Assembly: GCA_902790625.1 (NCBI GenBank)
Contig: CADASP010000003.1
Coordinates: 1-64,000, forward strand
DNA from: an uncultured Prevotellaceae bacterium
Lineage (GTDB): Bacteria > Bacteroidota > Bacteroidia > Bacteroidales > Bacteroidaceae
Reading direction: 5' to 3'
DNA: 64,000 nucleotides
Below the pieces are notes generated by a model that saw only the letters and a program-made list of their open reading frames with translations, did no database searches and was not told where the DNA came from. This document shows positions 51,064 to 60,828 of the stretch, in pieces. Made by a program: the position numbers and the translations under genes. Each line of letters begins with the position of its first letter. Within the stretch, counting starts at the first letter, position 1.

Positions 51064-52641
51064 TTATTTCACGACTTCGCTCTCTTCTTGCATGTCGATG
51101 AACTGTCGGTTTTGGTCGTAGAACTCGTATTGCAGGAAAGCCATCTTCTGGCTGGGCACAATACGCACACCCAAGCCGTACTTCAATTGCCAGCGACGCT
51201 TCAGCGAGAAAACTCCCTGGTTGATAAACGCAGCCACGTAGGGATGAACGTGCAGCGAGAAGCGACGGATGCCAATCTTGTTGACCAGACGGTCGATCTT
51301 GCTCTCTAACTGGTCGGTGAAAAGTATGCTCGACTTGATTTTTCCTGTGCCATGGCAGGTGGGGCAGTTCTCCTCCACGGCGATGTCCATAGCGGGGCGC
51401 ACACGCTGACGCGTAATCTGCATCAGGCCAAACTTGCTCAGCGGCAGGATGTTGTGGCGGGCGCGGTCTTTCTTCATGTTTTCGCACATACGCTCATAGA
51501 GCATCTGCCGGTCTTCGGCCAGGTTCATGTCGATGAAGTCCACGACGATGATGCCGCCCATGTCGCGCAGACGCAGCTGGCGTGCCAGCTCGTCGGCGGC
51601 GCCCAGGTTGGTCTCTAAGGCGTTGGCTTCCTGTCCGTTTTCTTTCTTGATGCGCGTCCCGCTGTTCACATCCACCACGTGCATGGCCTCGGTGTGCTCA
51701 ATGATGAGATAAGCCCCTCGCTTGTAGTTGACGGTGCGTCCAAAGCCCGACTTGAGCTGCTTGGTGACGTTGAAATTGTCGAAGATGGGAACGTTGCCAT
51801 TGTAGAGCTTTACGATTTCGGCTTTCTCGGGCGCAATCATGCCCACATAGTCGTGAATCTGCTTGAAGATGTCGGCATCGTTCACATGAATACCGTCGTA
51901 GGTGGGGTTGAAAAGGTCGCGCAGCAATGCCACGGCGCGTGTCTCCTCTTCGTAGAGCAGTTTGGGGCTGCTGGCGGCCTTCTGCACATTGGTGATGGTG
52001 TTCTCCCAGCGAGCCAGCAGGGCTTTCAGCTCTTGGTCGAGTTCGGCGGCGCGCTTGCCTTCGGCCACCGTGCGCACAATCACTCCGAAGTTCTTTGGCT
52101 TCATGCTCTGCATCAGTTGCTTCAGGCGACTGCGTTCTTCACCCTTCTTGATCTTGGTCGATACTGACACCTTGTCGCCGAAGGGGATGAGCACCATGTA
52201 GCGGCCGGCAAAGCTGAGGTCGCACGTCAGGCGTGGCCCCTTCGTGTTGATAGGCTCTTTCACAATCTGCACCATAATCTCCTGGCCCACCTTTAGCATG
52301 TTCTGGATGTTTCCTTCCTTGGGCAGGTCGGGCTGGTGCGTGGCTTTCTGTATGGGATAGAGCTTCTTGCGGTCGCTGGTAACCTGTTTGAGATACTTTT
52401 CGTAGGAACTGAATTGGAGTCCCAGGTCAAGATAATGGAGGAAAGCGTCTTTCTCGCTTCCCACATCGACAAAGCAAGCGTTGAGTCCGGGCATCAGCTT
52501 TCGCACGCGGCCCAGATAGATGTTTCCCACGGCAAACGATGCCTCGCGCGGCTCGTTCTGGTATTCCACCAGACTCTTGTCTTCGAGCAGTGCGATGGAT
52601 ATTTCCTTGGGTTGGACATCGATGATTACTTCGCTTGTCAT
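51064..52641 (-). CDS. rng: Ribonuclease E/G family protein
   Basis: A 525-aa endoribonuclease of the Rne/Rng family, which processes rRNA 5' ends and mRNA. The S1-like region begins VGNIYLGRVRKLMPGLNACFVDVG; the catalytic DNase I-like part has VVDVNSGTRI and, after about 65 residues, GGIIVVDFIDM with the metal-binding aspartates. The zinc link is CPTCHGTGK. The length fits the Bacteroidota RNase G type, without a long C-terminal scaffold. It follows the HU and tiny ribosomal protein genes on the same strand, 107 bp after the latter. Confidence 0.93.
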   Translation of the reverse strand: MTSEVIIDVQPKEISIALLEDKSLVEYQNEPREASFAVGNIYLGRVRKLMPGLNACFVDVGSEKDAFLHYLDLGLQFSSYEKYLKQVTSDRKKLYPIQKATHQPDLPKEGNIQNMLKVGQEIMVQIVKEPINTKGPRLTCDLSFAGRYMVLIPFGDKVSVSTKIKKGEERSRLKQLMQSMKPKNFGVIVRTVAEGKRAAELDQELKALLARWENTITNVQKAASSPKLLYEEETRAVALLRDLFNPTYDGIHVNDADIFKQIHDYVGMIAPEKAEIVKLYNGNVPIFDNFNVTKQLKSGFGRTVNYKRGAYLIIEHTEAMHVVDVNSGTRIKKENGQEANALETNLGAADELARQLRLRDMGGIIVVDFIDMNLAEDRQMLYERMCENMKKDRARHNILPLSKFGLMQITRQRVRPAMDIAVEENCPTCHGTGKIKSSILFTDQLESKIDRLVNKIGIRRFSLHVHPYVAAFINQGVFSLKRRWQLKYGLGVRIVPSQKMAFLQYEFYDQNRQFIDMQEESEVVK

Positions 52642-52748
52642 TGTAGCTTAACTTGTAGTTGAACAAAATAAAAAGGAGATGTTTCCGGAACAGAATGCTC
52701 TGTCGCCGGACTACACTCCTTTCTTTCTCTTAAAAAGTCCGCCTATGC

Positions 52749-52838
52749 TTACTTGCTCTTATGGCGGTTCTTGCGCAGACGCTTTTTGCGCTTGTGCGTA
52801 GCCATCTTGTGGCCCTTTTTCTTTTTTCCGTTTGGCAT
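52749..52838 (-). CDS. Very small basic ribosomal protein, probably bL38 (29 aa)
   Basis: A 30-codon frame from ATG 52838 to TAA 52749 encodes a 29-aa protein that begins MPNGKKKKGHKMATHKRKK and continues RLRKNRHKSK. About half the residues are Lys or Arg. It matches my memory of a short protein conserved across Bacteroidota and identified in the Flavobacterium johnsoniae ribosome as bL38; that name is from memory. It is easy to miss because of its length. It lies between hupB-like HU and rng on the same strand. Confidence 0.75.
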   Translation of the reverse strand: MPNGKKKKGHKMATHKRKKRLRKNRHKSK

Positions 52839-52897
52839 AAATTTGAATGTTAATTAAATGATGATGGATAGTGTTGATGCGGCGTGTCGGTGCTTGC

Positions 52898-53182
52898 TCA
52901 CTCGCCCTTGCTCATCTTCTCCACAAAGCTCTTGCAGGGCTTGAAAGCGGGAAGGTCGTGTGCCTCAATCACCAGAGTAGTATTCTTGGAGATGTTGCGG
53001 GCAGTTTTCTGAGCACGATGCTTCACGATGAAGCTGCCAAAACCACGAAGGTACACATTCTCCTTGTTTACGGCCAAGCTGGTGCGGATTTCGTCCATCA
53101 GGGCCTCTATCGTAGCGGATACTTCGGGTTTACCGACACCCGTCCGCAGTGCAATTGCATTGACAATTTCTGCCTTAGTCAT
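52898..53182 (-). CDS. hup: HU family DNA-binding protein
   Basis: A 94-aa HU/IHF protein that bends and compacts DNA as a dimer. It starts MTKAEIVNAIALRTGVGKPEV, has the core VYLRGFGSFIVKHRAQKTARNISKNT with the beta-arm, and ends PAFKPCKSFVEKMSKGE. The start at 53182 is the standard MTKAEIV; an in-frame codon 48 bases upstream is rejected. A -7 box lies at 53228-53235. Confidence 0.93.
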   Translation of the reverse strand: MTKAEIVNAIALRTGVGKPEVSATIEALMDEIRTSLAVNKENVYLRGFGSFIVKHRAQKTARNISKNTTLVIEAHDLPAFKPCKSFVEKMSKGE

Positions 53183-53227
53183 AATGATTATTCCTTTATT
53201 ATAATGGTTGGTTTTATTTTCGGACTG

Positions 53228-53235
53228 CAAAGATA
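53228..53235 (-). promoter_or_regulatory. -7 box of the HU gene
   Basis: TATCTTTG on the minus strand, 45 nt before the start. Confidence 0.55.
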
Positions 53236-53324
53236 CTCATTTTCAGTCGGATAAGAAAATTTTTTTTGCTCTTTTTTCAAAAAACGTTTATTTTTCCATC
53301 TTTATCATAGCAGCGAGGCGAAGA

Positions 53325-54038
53325 TTAGGCGTTCTCAGCATGGTCTTCGAAGTAATCTACGAGTTCTTGCCGTGCCTCCTCTCCATTGTTTTGAATGTCG
53401 CGCAGGATATGTCCTTTCTCCAGCAGCACGATGCGAGACGAGATGTCGATGGTGTGCTGCAGGTTGTGGCTGCTGAGCAATATCGTTGCTCCATTTTGCT
53501 GGCGATAGTCGGTGAGCATGTGCTTCAAGATGCTCTGGCTCGTGGGGTCGAGGAAGTTGAAAGGCTCGTCGAGGATGAGCAACTGCGGCTGGCGCATCAA
53601 GGCCGACATGATGCCCACCTTCTGCTTGTTGCCCGCCGAAAGGTTGCGTATCAGCTTCTTCTGCCCCAGCACCTCGCCGCCCGAGAAGTGCTCAAAAGCC
53701 TTCAGCCGCTGCTCCATCTCCTGCTGGGGCATGGAGCTGATCTTGGCCAAAAAGGCGAAATACTCCTCGGGGGTGAGATAATCGATGAGGAAGCTGTCGT
53801 CGATGTAGGCGGCAGTGGAGTATTTCCACTCTTCCGACTGCGATGGGTCGATGCCAGCGATGAGCACCCGTCCCTGGTCGGGCTTCAGCAAGTCGAGAAT
53901 CATGCGGAAGAGCGTTGTCTTTCCCGCTCCGTTGTTTCCCACCAGCCCCAGCAGGTCGCCATCGTTCACGGTGAGCGAATCGATGTCGCAAGCGGTGGTC
54001 TCGCCGAAGTGCTTCTGCAGTTTTTCTATCTGAATCAT
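53325..54038 (-). CDS. ABC transporter ATP-binding protein
   Basis: A 237-aa ABC ATPase. Walker A is GLVGNNGAGKTTLFRM (about 31-46), the signature is NLSAGNKQKVGIMSAL (note SAGNK rather than SGGQ), Walker B is LLILDEPFNFLDP and the switch histidine is in LLSSHNL. It most resembles the CcmA/NatA type, which pairs with ABC-2 permeases in export. No permease gene is adjacent; it lies 12 bp after secA on the same strand and may be transcribed with it. The substrate is unknown. Confidence 0.88.
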   Translation of the reverse strand: MIQIEKLQKHFGETTACDIDSLTVNDGDLLGLVGNNGAGKTTLFRMILDLLKPDQGRVLIAGIDPSQSEEWKYSTAAYIDDSFLIDYLTPEEYFAFLAKISSMPQQEMEQRLKAFEHFSGGEVLGQKKLIRNLSAGNKQKVGIMSALMRQPQLLILDEPFNFLDPTSQSILKHMLTDYRQQNGATILLSSHNLQHTIDISSRIVLLEKGHILRDIQNNGEEARQELVDYFEDHAENA

Positions 54039-54050
54039 AAAACAGTGTGT

Positions 54051-57000
54051 TTATACCAGTCCACGTCCGTGGCAGTTTTTGAATTTCTTGCCGCTGCCGC
54101 AGGGACAGGGGTCGTTGCGTCCTGGCAGTTTGTCTTTGATGATGGGTGTGCGGGGCTGCTGGGCACGGGTGTCGTTCTGTGCTGCTGCCTTCTGGCCCTG
54201 GTCCACCAGTTGCTCCTCCTGCTGCTCCTGCTGTCTGTTCTCGGTGTATTGGTTGCGGTCGGTGTGCTGCTCGGGGGCGGCCTCCTTCACCTGCTGGTTC
54301 TGCAGTTCGGGAATCTGTGCACGGGTGAGGATGGTGACCTGGCGGTTGAACATGTCGTTCACCATGCTGTCGAACAGCTTGGCGCTCTCCAGTTTGAAGA
54401 TGAGCAGGGGGTCCTTCTGCTCGTAGCTGGCGTTCTGCACCGAGTGGCGCAGTTCGTCAAGCTCGCGCAGGTTCTCCTTCCAAGCCTCGTCGATGATGTG
54501 CAGCAGCATCTGCTTCTCAAACTCCTTCACCACCGACTTGCACTCCGTTTCGTAGGCTTCCTTCAGATTGCAGGCGATGTTGTAGATGCGGTGGCCGTCG
54601 GTGATGGGCACCAGGATGCGCTCGTACATCATCCCTTGGTTCTCGTAGACCTGCTTGATGATGGGCATGGCCACCTCGCAGATGCGCTCCATGCGGTGGT
54701 TGAAGTGCGTCAGCACAGCCTGGAATGCGTTCTCGGTCATTTCCTGCCGCTTGCGCATGTCGAGGAAGGTCTCTTCGCTGAAGGGCACCTCCATTCCGAA
54801 GAGACGGATGAACTCCTCTTTGCAACCGATATAGTCGGTGCGCTCTATGGTGGTGCTCACGCGATCCCACAGTGTGTTGGCGATGTCCATGCCGATGCGC
54901 TCGCCCATCAAGGCGTGGCGACGCTTCTCGTAGATGACGGTGCGCTGCTTGTTCATCACATCATCGTACTCCAGCAGACGCTTACGCACGCCAAAGTGGT
55001 TCTCCTCCACCTTCTTCTGTGCGCGCTCTATGCTGTTCGAAATCATCGAGCTTTCAATCATGTCGCCCTCCTTGAATCCCAGCTTGTCCATCACCTTGGC
55101 GATGCGTTCGCTGGCGAAGAGTCGCATCAGCTTGTCCTCAAGCGATACGTAGAAGACGCTGCTGCCCGGGTCGCCCTGACGTCCGGCACGTCCACGCAGC
55201 TGACGGTCCACGCGACGGCTCTCGTGGCGCTCTGTGCCAATGATGGCCAAGCCACCGGCATTCCTCACATCGGGCGACAGCTTGATATCGGTACCACGAC
55301 CGGCCATGTTGGTGGCAATGGTGACGGCACCCAGCAGCCGTTCTTCCTCCTTGACCGTCTCCGTGGGGTCGATGCCGGCAAATTTCTTGTTGGTGGCAGC
55401 CAACTCTTCGTTGTGGCGCACTGCCGACTGCTTGTCGCAGTAGGCGCGCCCGTCGGCGGCCACGTATGCCGTGCCTCTCGTCGACTGTCCGGCCAGAGCC
55501 ACGATGTCGGCCTCTCGCTGGTGCAGCTTGGCATTGAGCACCTGGTGGGGTATCTTGCGCATGGAGAGCATCTTCGACAGCATCTCGGAAATCTCCACCG
55601 AGGTGGTACCCACCAAGCAGGGCCTTCCCGAAGTGCGCATCAGGATGATTTCGTCGATGACGGCCCGGTATTTCTCGCGCTGAGTCTTGTAGACGCGGTC
55701 GTCCATGTCGTTGCGTGCCACGGGGCGGTTGGTGGGAATCTCCACCACATCGAGCTTGTAGATGTCCCAGAACTCACCAGCCTCGGTGATGGCCGTACCG
55801 GTCATACCTGCCAGCTTGTGATACATGCGGAAATAGTTCTGCAGGGTGATGGTGGCAAAGGTCTGCGTGGCGGCTTCCACCTTCACGTGCTCCTTGGCCT
55901 CCACAGCCTGGTGCAGTCCGTCGCTCCAGCGGCGGCCCTCCATGATACGTCCTGTCTGCTCGTCGACAATCTTCACCTCGCCGTCGATGACCACGTACTC
56001 GTCGTCGCGGTTGAACATGGTGTAGGCCTTGAGCAGCTGCTGCAGGGTGTGCACGCGCTCGCTCTGCACGGCATAGTGGGCCATCAGCTCGTCTTTGCGG
56101 TTCACGCGCTCCTCGTCGGTCAGGCCGGTCTCGCCTTCAAGTGCCGACAGCTGTGCGGCGATGTCGGGCAACACGAAGAGCTGCGGGTCGTTCACCTGCC
56201 CTGCCAGCCATGCCGTACCCTTGTCGGTGAGGTCGCACGAGTTGAGCTTCTCGTCCACCACGAAATAGAGGGGTTCCACGGCTTCGGGCATACGGCGGTT
56301 GTTGTTCTCCATGTACATCTCCTCCGTACGCAGCATGCCGGCCTTGATACCCTCTTCCGAGAGGTACTTGATGAGCGGCTTGTTCTTGGGCAGTGCCTTG
56401 TGCGAGCGATAGAGCGACAGGAATCCCTCTTCGAGCAGCTTCTTGTCGTCGTTCTGCATGCCGGCCGTGATTTTCTGCTTGGCATCGGCCAGGAACTGCG
56501 TGGCCAGCTGGCGCTGCACGCCCACAATCTTCTCCACCAGTGGCTGATACTCCTCAAACATCTGCACCTCGCCCTTGGGCACGGGTCCGCTGATGATGAG
56601 CGGCGTGCGGGCATCGTCGATGAGCACCGAGTCCACCTCGTCCACGATGGCATAGTTGTGCGAGCGCTGCACCAGGTCGGCAGGGGCGATGGCCATGTTG
56701 TCGCGCAGATAGTCGAAGCCGAACTCGTTGTTCGTACCGAAGGTGATGTCGGCCATATAGGCTTTGCGGCGCTCTGGCGAGTTGGGCTTGTGCTTGTCGA
56801 TGCAGTCGACGCTGAGTCCATGGAACATATAGAGGGGACCCATCCACTCAGAGTCGCGCTTGGCCAGATAGTCGTTCACCGTCACCACGTGCACGCCGTT
56901 GCCGGTGAGTGCATTCAGAAACACGGGCAGGGTGGCCACCAGGGTCTTACCTTCACCCGTAGCCATCTCGGCAATCTTTCCCTGATGGAGCACGACGCCA

Positions 57001-57539
57001 CCGAAGAGCTGCACATCGTAGTGCACCATCTCCCATTTCAGGTCGTTGCCACCAGCGGTCCAGTGGTTGTGATAGATGGCCTTGTCGCCGTCGATGGTGA
57101 TGAAGTCCTTGCGTGGGTCGGCGGCCAGCTCCCGGTCGAAGTCGGTGGCCGTGACGACGGTCTCCTCGTTCTGTGCGAAGCGGCGGGCCGTCTCCTTCAC
57201 GATGGCATACACCTCGGGCATCACTTCGTTCAAGGCGCCCTCGTAGACCTCGAGCGCGTCCTTCTCCAACTTGTCAATCTTGGCGAAGATGTCGGCACGC
57301 TCGTCGAGTGGCGTGCCTTCGATGGTGGCTTTCAGCGCATTGATTTCCTTCTTCTGCTCAGCAGCCGCCTGCTGCACCTGTTGGCGTATCTCTTGCGTGC
57401 GGGCACGCAGTGCATCGTTGTCAAGTTTTTCCACTCTCGGTGTCTGGGCTTTCACCTTTTCCACGAACGGTTGAATCAGCTTCATGTCGCGCGAAGCCTT
57501 GTCGCCGAAGAGTGACTTCAGGAATTTGTTCAGATTCAT
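54051..57539 (-). CDS. secA: Preprotein translocase ATPase SecA
   Basis: The 1162-aa motor that pushes preproteins through SecYEG. Visible are the nucleotide-binding motif [14 protein letters not shown] (Walker A), [16 protein letters not shown] and [20 protein letters not shown] (DEAD-like region), the preprotein-binding domain, [14 protein letters not shown], and [16 protein letters not shown]. It ends with the SEC-C zinc motif [19 protein letters not shown]. Bacteroidota SecA proteins are longer than the 900-aa E. coli form, and this fits. The leader is about 170 nt from the -7 box at 57713-57720. Confidence 0.97.
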   Translation of the reverse strand: MNLNKFLKSLFGDKASRDMKLIQPFVEKVKAQTPRVEKLDNDALRARTQEIRQQVQQAAAEQKKEINALKATIEGTPLDERADIFAKIDKLEKDALEVYEGALNEVMPEVYAIVKETARRFAQNEETVVTATDFDRELAADPRKDFITIDGDKAIYHNHWTAGGNDLKWEMVHYDVQLFGGVVLHQGKIAEMATGEGKTLVATLPVFLNALTGNGVHVVTVNDYLAKRDSEWMGPLYMFHGLSVDCIDKHKPNSPERRKAYMADITFGTNNEFGFDYLRDNMAIAPADLVQRSHNYAIVDEVDSVLIDDARTPLIISGPVPKGEVQMFEEYQPLVEKIVGVQRQLATQFLADAKQKITAGMQNDDKKLLEEGFLSLYRSHKALPKNKPLIKYLSEEGIKAGMLRTEEMYMENNNRRMPEAVEPLYFVVDEKLNSCDLTDKGTAWLAGQVNDPQLFVLPDIAAQLSALEGETGLTDEERVNRKDELMAHYAVQSERVHTLQQLLKAYTMFNRDDEYVVIDGEVKIVDEQTGRIMEGRRWSDGLHQAVEAKEHVKVEAATQTFATITLQNYFRMYHKLAGMTGTAITEAGEFWDIYKLDVVEIPTNRPVARNDMDDRVYKTQREKYRAVIDEIILMRTSGRPCLVGTTSVEISEMLSKMLSMRKIPHQVLNAKLHQREADIVALAGQSTRGTAYVAADGRAYCDKQSAVRHNEELAATNKKFAGIDPTETVKEEERLLGAVTIATNMAGRGTDIKLSPDVRNAGGLAIIGTERHESRRVDRQLRGRAGRQGDPGSSVFYVSLEDKLMRLFASERIAKVMDKLGFKEGDMIESSMISNSIERAQKKVEENHFGVRKRLLEYDDVMNKQRTVIYEKRRHALMGERIGMDIANTLWDRVSTTIERTDYIGCKEEFIRLFGMEVPFSEETFLDMRKRQEMTENAFQAVLTHFNHRMERICEVAMPIIKQVYENQGMMYERILVPITDGHRIYNIACNLKEAYETECKSVVKEFEKQMLLHIIDEAWKENLRELDELRHSVQNASYEQKDPLLIFKLESAKLFDSMVNDMFNRQVTILTRAQIPELQNQQVKEAAPEQHTDRNQYTENRQQEQQEEQLVDQGQKAAAQNDTRAQQPRTPIIKDKLPGRNDPCPCGSGKKFKNCHGRGLV

Positions 57540-57545
57540 TTTTCT

Positions 57546-57668
57546 TATTTGTCGTTATGTCGTTGTTTTCATTCTTTTGTTCGTTATAACGTCATGTCGG
57601 CGTTTCGGGCTGTCGCTCGTTATAACGTTATTTCGTTATGACGTTATTACGCTGTCGATGACGTTATT
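57546..57668. repeat. AACGTTATTTCG/TTATGACG-type repeats in the secA leader
   Basis: Several copies of CGTTATAACGT, CGTTATTTCGTTAT and GACGTTATT lie between the secA promoter and start. Related text is at 8571-8640 and 41901-41930. Confidence 0.65.
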
Positions 57669-57712
57669 TCGCCACGAAGAACCGTTTTTTCATTTCAGCG
57701 TGCAAAGTTACG

Positions 57713-57720
57713 CATTTTTT
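57713..57720 (-). promoter_or_regulatory. -7 box of secA
   Basis: TAACTTTG on the minus strand; the leader to 57539 is about 170 nt and contains repeats. Confidence 0.5.
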
Positions 57721-57741
57721 TGCTATAAACGGCAAAAAAAG

Positions 57742-59340
57742 TCAAAATATTGGTTGTGCGGTGCACGCATTGGGTGCCCTGATGCGTATGGCACGTGCAA
57801 TGGTGGGTGCGATACGCTCTATTCCCACGGGGTTGGCGGCTGTCGATGCAGGGGCAAGGGCAGGGCTGACACCCGCTCCGAAGAAGATGATGGGGAACTG
57901 TGTGTAGCTGGCATCGGGGATATGGCTCTCGTGCGTGTCTTCGTTCAGCACGCGCCATCCCGGTGCCGTCTCTACGATGATGTCACCGCAGTGCTGTGGG
58001 TTGAAGGCGTTGCGCGTCTTCTCGGTCTGGGCGCTTTGGCTGGTGAGCAGCTGCAGCGAGGTGTACACATTGCGCACGCCGTCCATCATGGCCACCAGCT
58101 CTTGCGCACGCCCCGTGGCTTCGCCAATGCTGATTTTCTTCGTCTCCAGCAGCTTGTGGTTCAGGAAGATTTGATTGCCGTAGATGGTCTCCACATACAT
58201 GTCCTGCCCCCAGATGGCTCCCAGATACATGTTGAGCAGGCTGGCCGTTCGGCTCAGGTTGAACGTTCCCGTGGGTATGCGGAACCGCTCATAGTCGGCA
58301 GGCTCCACATCGCTGTAGCCCGTGCTCGTCAGCACCACGAACACATCGTCGAGGCCGATGTTGCGCTCGATATAAGTGAGCAGGCGGTCCAGCTCCAGGT
58401 CGAGCCTGACGTAGGTGTCTTGCAGCTCCATCTGACAATCTGTCATGCTCTGCTGCCCAAAGCGTCCCGCATAGTAGGTCAGCGCCAGCAGGTCGGTCAC
58501 CTTGTCGCGCCCCATGCCCGTGTTGGTGACGCAGCGCATGGCCATGTCGGTGACGTCGGTGTTCACCAGTGCGCTGCGCTTGTATTCGGCAAAGCGCTGG
58601 CTGCCCTTGAACTTATGGCTGAAGGGCTTGCCGTCGATGGTGGTCTGAAGATAGTGGTTGAAGGTGCCCGTCTGCTCGGTCAGCGGCTCCCATGCGATGC
58701 GGCCGATGCGCTCGCCGGGGGCGTTGGTGGCATTGAACGAGCTGAGCCACTGGGGCATGGTCTGCAGATAATAGGTCGACGAGCACCACTGCCCGTAGAT
58801 GTCGTCAATCCACAGGGCGGCATCGGCAGCATGGCCGGCGGCCAGCACGGCGGCGTCGCGGAAGGGGGCGATGGCATACACCAGCCCCTTGCCGCCCGTG
58901 GCCACCTTCAGCTCGTCGGCCAGCGACGACGTGGCCAGCCCGGCGGGCGAGGCGGTCTCCGAGGTGAGCATGCCCTGGTATCGCTGGTCGTCGACGCAGC
59001 CCACGGGGCGCAACGTCTCGCGGTTGAGCCACCGGCCCCCCACAATACTATTATAATAAGGAGTGGTGCCCGTGGCGATGGCGGCGATGGCCGAGGCCCG
59101 GTCGACGGGTGCAAAGGGATAGGCGGCATTGGCCAGCACCGCGCCCTGACCGAGCAGACGCTTCAGCCCGCCCTCGCCGTAGAGGGGGGCGAAAGCCTCC
59201 ATATAGTCGGTGCGCAACTGGTCGACGGCGATACTCACCACCAGCTTGGGCGTAGCGCCGGCCTTCGGTTGTTGTGCACGGCTCTCGGCATGGAAAGCCA
59301 GCACGGCCAGCAGCGTCAAGTAGATCTTAATATTTGTCAT
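57742..59340 (-). CDS. Alkaline phosphatase superfamily protein (PafA-like) with altered active site
   Basis: A 532-aa exported protein (MTNIKIYLTLLAVLAFHAESRA) of the PafA/nucleotide pyrophosphatase fold. The first metal-ligand motif is intact (SIAVDQLRTDYME), and ATGTTP is present. The nucleophile region reads AYPFAPVDRAS rather than the usual ...T-x-PGHAS, and the metal-binding DHG motif reads TSTGYSD. Several metal and nucleophile residues therefore appear to be missing, which suggests a non-catalytic or altered member. I recall similar TSTGY-type homologues in other Bacteroidales, so it may be a conserved variant rather than a decayed gene. Its first 14 bases overlap the end of the Lnb-like gene. 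Confidence 0.75.
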   Translation of the reverse strand: MTNIKIYLTLLAVLAFHAESRAQQPKAGATPKLVVSIAVDQLRTDYMEAFAPLYGEGGLKRLLGQGAVLANAAYPFAPVDRASAIAAIATGTTPYYNSIVGGRWLNRETLRPVGCVDDQRYQGMLTSETASPAGLATSSLADELKVATGGKGLVYAIAPFRDAAVLAAGHAADAALWIDDIYGQWCSSTYYLQTMPQWLSSFNATNAPGERIGRIAWEPLTEQTGTFNHYLQTTIDGKPFSHKFKGSQRFAEYKRSALVNTDVTDMAMRCVTNTGMGRDKVTDLLALTYYAGRFGQQSMTDCQMELQDTYVRLDLELDRLLTYIERNIGLDDVFVVLTSTGYSDVEPADYERFRIPTGTFNLSRTASLLNMYLGAIWGQDMYVETIYGNQIFLNHKLLETKKISIGEATGRAQELVAMMDGVRNVYTSLQLLTSQSAQTEKTRNAFNPQHCGDIIVETAPGWRVLNEDTHESHIPDASYTQFPIIFFGAGVSPALAPASTAANPVGIERIAPTIARAIRIRAPNACTAQPIF

Positions 59341-60499
59341 GTCGATGAATCCAACATCTTAACAGCAAACATAATGCCACAATTTCCATGCCCTCGGCAT
59401 AGTCCTGCCACAGGCTGCCCACCAGGAACAGCAGCACGAAGACCATGCTCAGCCTGAACCAGCGCGTGCGCCGACGCCTGACCACAGCGGGGATGAAGAG
59501 CAGCGACAGCGGATTGAGCACCAGCACCTGCAGGTTGCTGCTGGTGGCCGGATGCTCCGAGAAGAACATCAGCGCCAGCAGGCAGCCCGCCACGCCGGTG
59601 ACCGCCATCAGCAGCACATCCCACCACCACAGCTGGCATTTGCGCAGATGCTCATAGAGGGCGATGGCCACCGATGCGGCGGCAAAGAGCAATATGCTGA
59701 CGAGGGGGCTGAGGGGGAAGCCGCCCATGGGCTTTGGCTGTCCTAAAGGCACATGCACCACGCGGCGCAGCACCAAGGGCCGTCTCGACCCGTCGCTGCC
59801 CACGACGGTGGCGTGGTCGAAGTCCCACATCAGGTCCTGTGGCAGAAACTGGCGCTCGCGCTGCGTCGTTGCCTGGTCGGCACGCAAGCCCAGCAGCAGG
59901 TCGTTGCCAAAGGCGGCCCAGGGGTGGTCCTCGGTGCAGCGGTGTATCATCTCCCTGAAAGTGGGGGCATAGTGTAGCCGCCCGCTGTAGGTCACCTTGC
60001 CTTCTATCGACCGCTCAAGGATGTCGCGGGGCCGCGTGGAGCAGTTGTCGAAGAAGAAGTTGTAGCGATACTCCGGCTGCTGCAGGTTCAGGGCCAGCGC
60101 CTGGTTCAGGCGCAGTTTCTCCCTGGCCGTCAGGTTGAGCACCTGCTCCTCCACGCTGCTGCCCCAGCTGCGGTAGTAGTCGCACCAGGCACGCAGGGCG
60201 GTGGTGGCCTCTAAGCGGTAGTCGGTCTGCCCCATGATGAAGCGCCACACGAAATGGGGCTTGCGATAGTCGAACACGCCATAGTTGAACACCCAATGCT
60301 GCCCCGTGCGCAGGTCGTGCCAGTGCAGGGCGGAGTGTCCGTAGAGGCTGTACACCTCGTTGTGGGGCGAGCACGTCAGCAGCCCCACCTCCACGCTGTC
60401 CATCTCGGCCAACGCATCATCCTGGGCACGCACGGGCGTGACCATAGCCAGCAGCGCCACGCACCATAATGGGCAAAAATGTCGAAGCACTTGTTTCAC
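59327..60499 (-). CDS. Lnb N-terminal domain (DUF4105) membrane protein
   Basis: A 390-aa protein with a signal peptide or first membrane segment (LCVALLAMVTPVRA-like), a periplasmic DUF4105 domain and four to five C-terminal membrane helices from about residue 268. The domain motifs are LLTCSPHNEVYSLYGHSALHW, WVFNYGVFDYRKPHFVWRF and YRYNFFFDNCSTRPRDI, with conserved histidine, aspartate and cysteine. DUF4105 is now named after Lnb, a lipoprotein N-acyltransferase first found in Firmicutes; activity here is inferred from family. It overlaps the PafA-like gene by 14 bp, so the two are co-translated. A -7 box (TACTTTTG) at 60504-60511 lies only 4 nt before the ATG. Confidence 0.75.
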   Translation of the reverse strand: MKQVLRHFCPLWCVALLAMVTPVRAQDDALAEMDSVEVGLLTCSPHNEVYSLYGHSALHWHDLRTGQHWVFNYGVFDYRKPHFVWRFIMGQTDYRLEATTALRAWCDYYRSWGSSVEEQVLNLTAREKLRLNQALALNLQQPEYRYNFFFDNCSTRPRDILERSIEGKVTYSGRLHYAPTFREMIHRCTEDHPWAAFGNDLLLGLRADQATTQRERQFLPQDLMWDFDHATVVGSDGSRRPLVLRRVVHVPLGQPKPMGGFPLSPLVSILLFAAASVAIALYEHLRKCQLWWWDVLLMAVTGVAGCLLALMFFSEHPATSSNLQVLVLNPLSLLFIPAVVRRRRTRWFRLSMVFVLLFLVGSLWQDYAEGMEIVALCLLLRCWIHRHDKY

Positions 60500-60503
60500 G
60501 CTG

Positions 60504-60511
60504 CAAAAGTA
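60504..60511 (-). promoter_or_regulatory. -7 box abutting the Lnb-like start codon
   Basis: TACTTTTG on the minus strand, with the ATG starting 4 nt downstream. The transcript would start at or just inside the start codon, as at tsaC. Confidence 0.5.
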
Positions 60512-60603
60512 CGAAAAAAAGTTGTGACGCAGAAAGGATTTCGAAAGATTCTTTCAGTGCGGGGCGGATTTCAAAAACCAAATAAAACAAGAATGATTTC
60601 TTT

Positions 60604-60698
60604 GTCTGCGACGCTACACGTGCTCGGCCTTGCCGCTTGCTACCAACGGGACGCAAGAATATACATAAATGGCTCACGAATAATCATGAATGCTGCGC
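60604..60698 (+). repeat. 95-bp dispersed repeat, copy 2
   Basis: Reverse complement of 44184-44279 with a few mismatches; contains CTCGGCCTTGCCGCTTGCTA. The 329-bp gap (60500-60828) holds no gene. Confidence 0.85.
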
Positions 60699-60708
60699 CC
60701 AAATAAAT

Positions 60709-60780
60709 ATTCACGGCTCATTCACGTTTCATTCTTGCTACCGAAGGGACGCAAGAATGAAACGTGAATGAGCCGTGAAT
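60709..60780. terminator. Perfect 30-bp inverted repeat after the last gene
   Basis: 60709-60738 (starting ATTCACGGCTCATTCACG) pairs without mismatch with 60751-60780 around a 12-nt loop and is followed by TTTATTTTTG. It may terminate the surface protein gene or the 95-bp repeat transcript. Confidence 0.75.
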
Positions 60781-60828
60781 TTTATTTTTGCGAAACACCC
60801 GCTGGGGCGGGGGTGAGGCCCCTTCACT

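Noticed and set aside
53208..57515. 1435-aa plus-strand frame opposite the ABC and secA genes
   Set aside because: His/Val/Leu-rich antisense frame; SecA and the ABC ATPase are certain on the minus strand.
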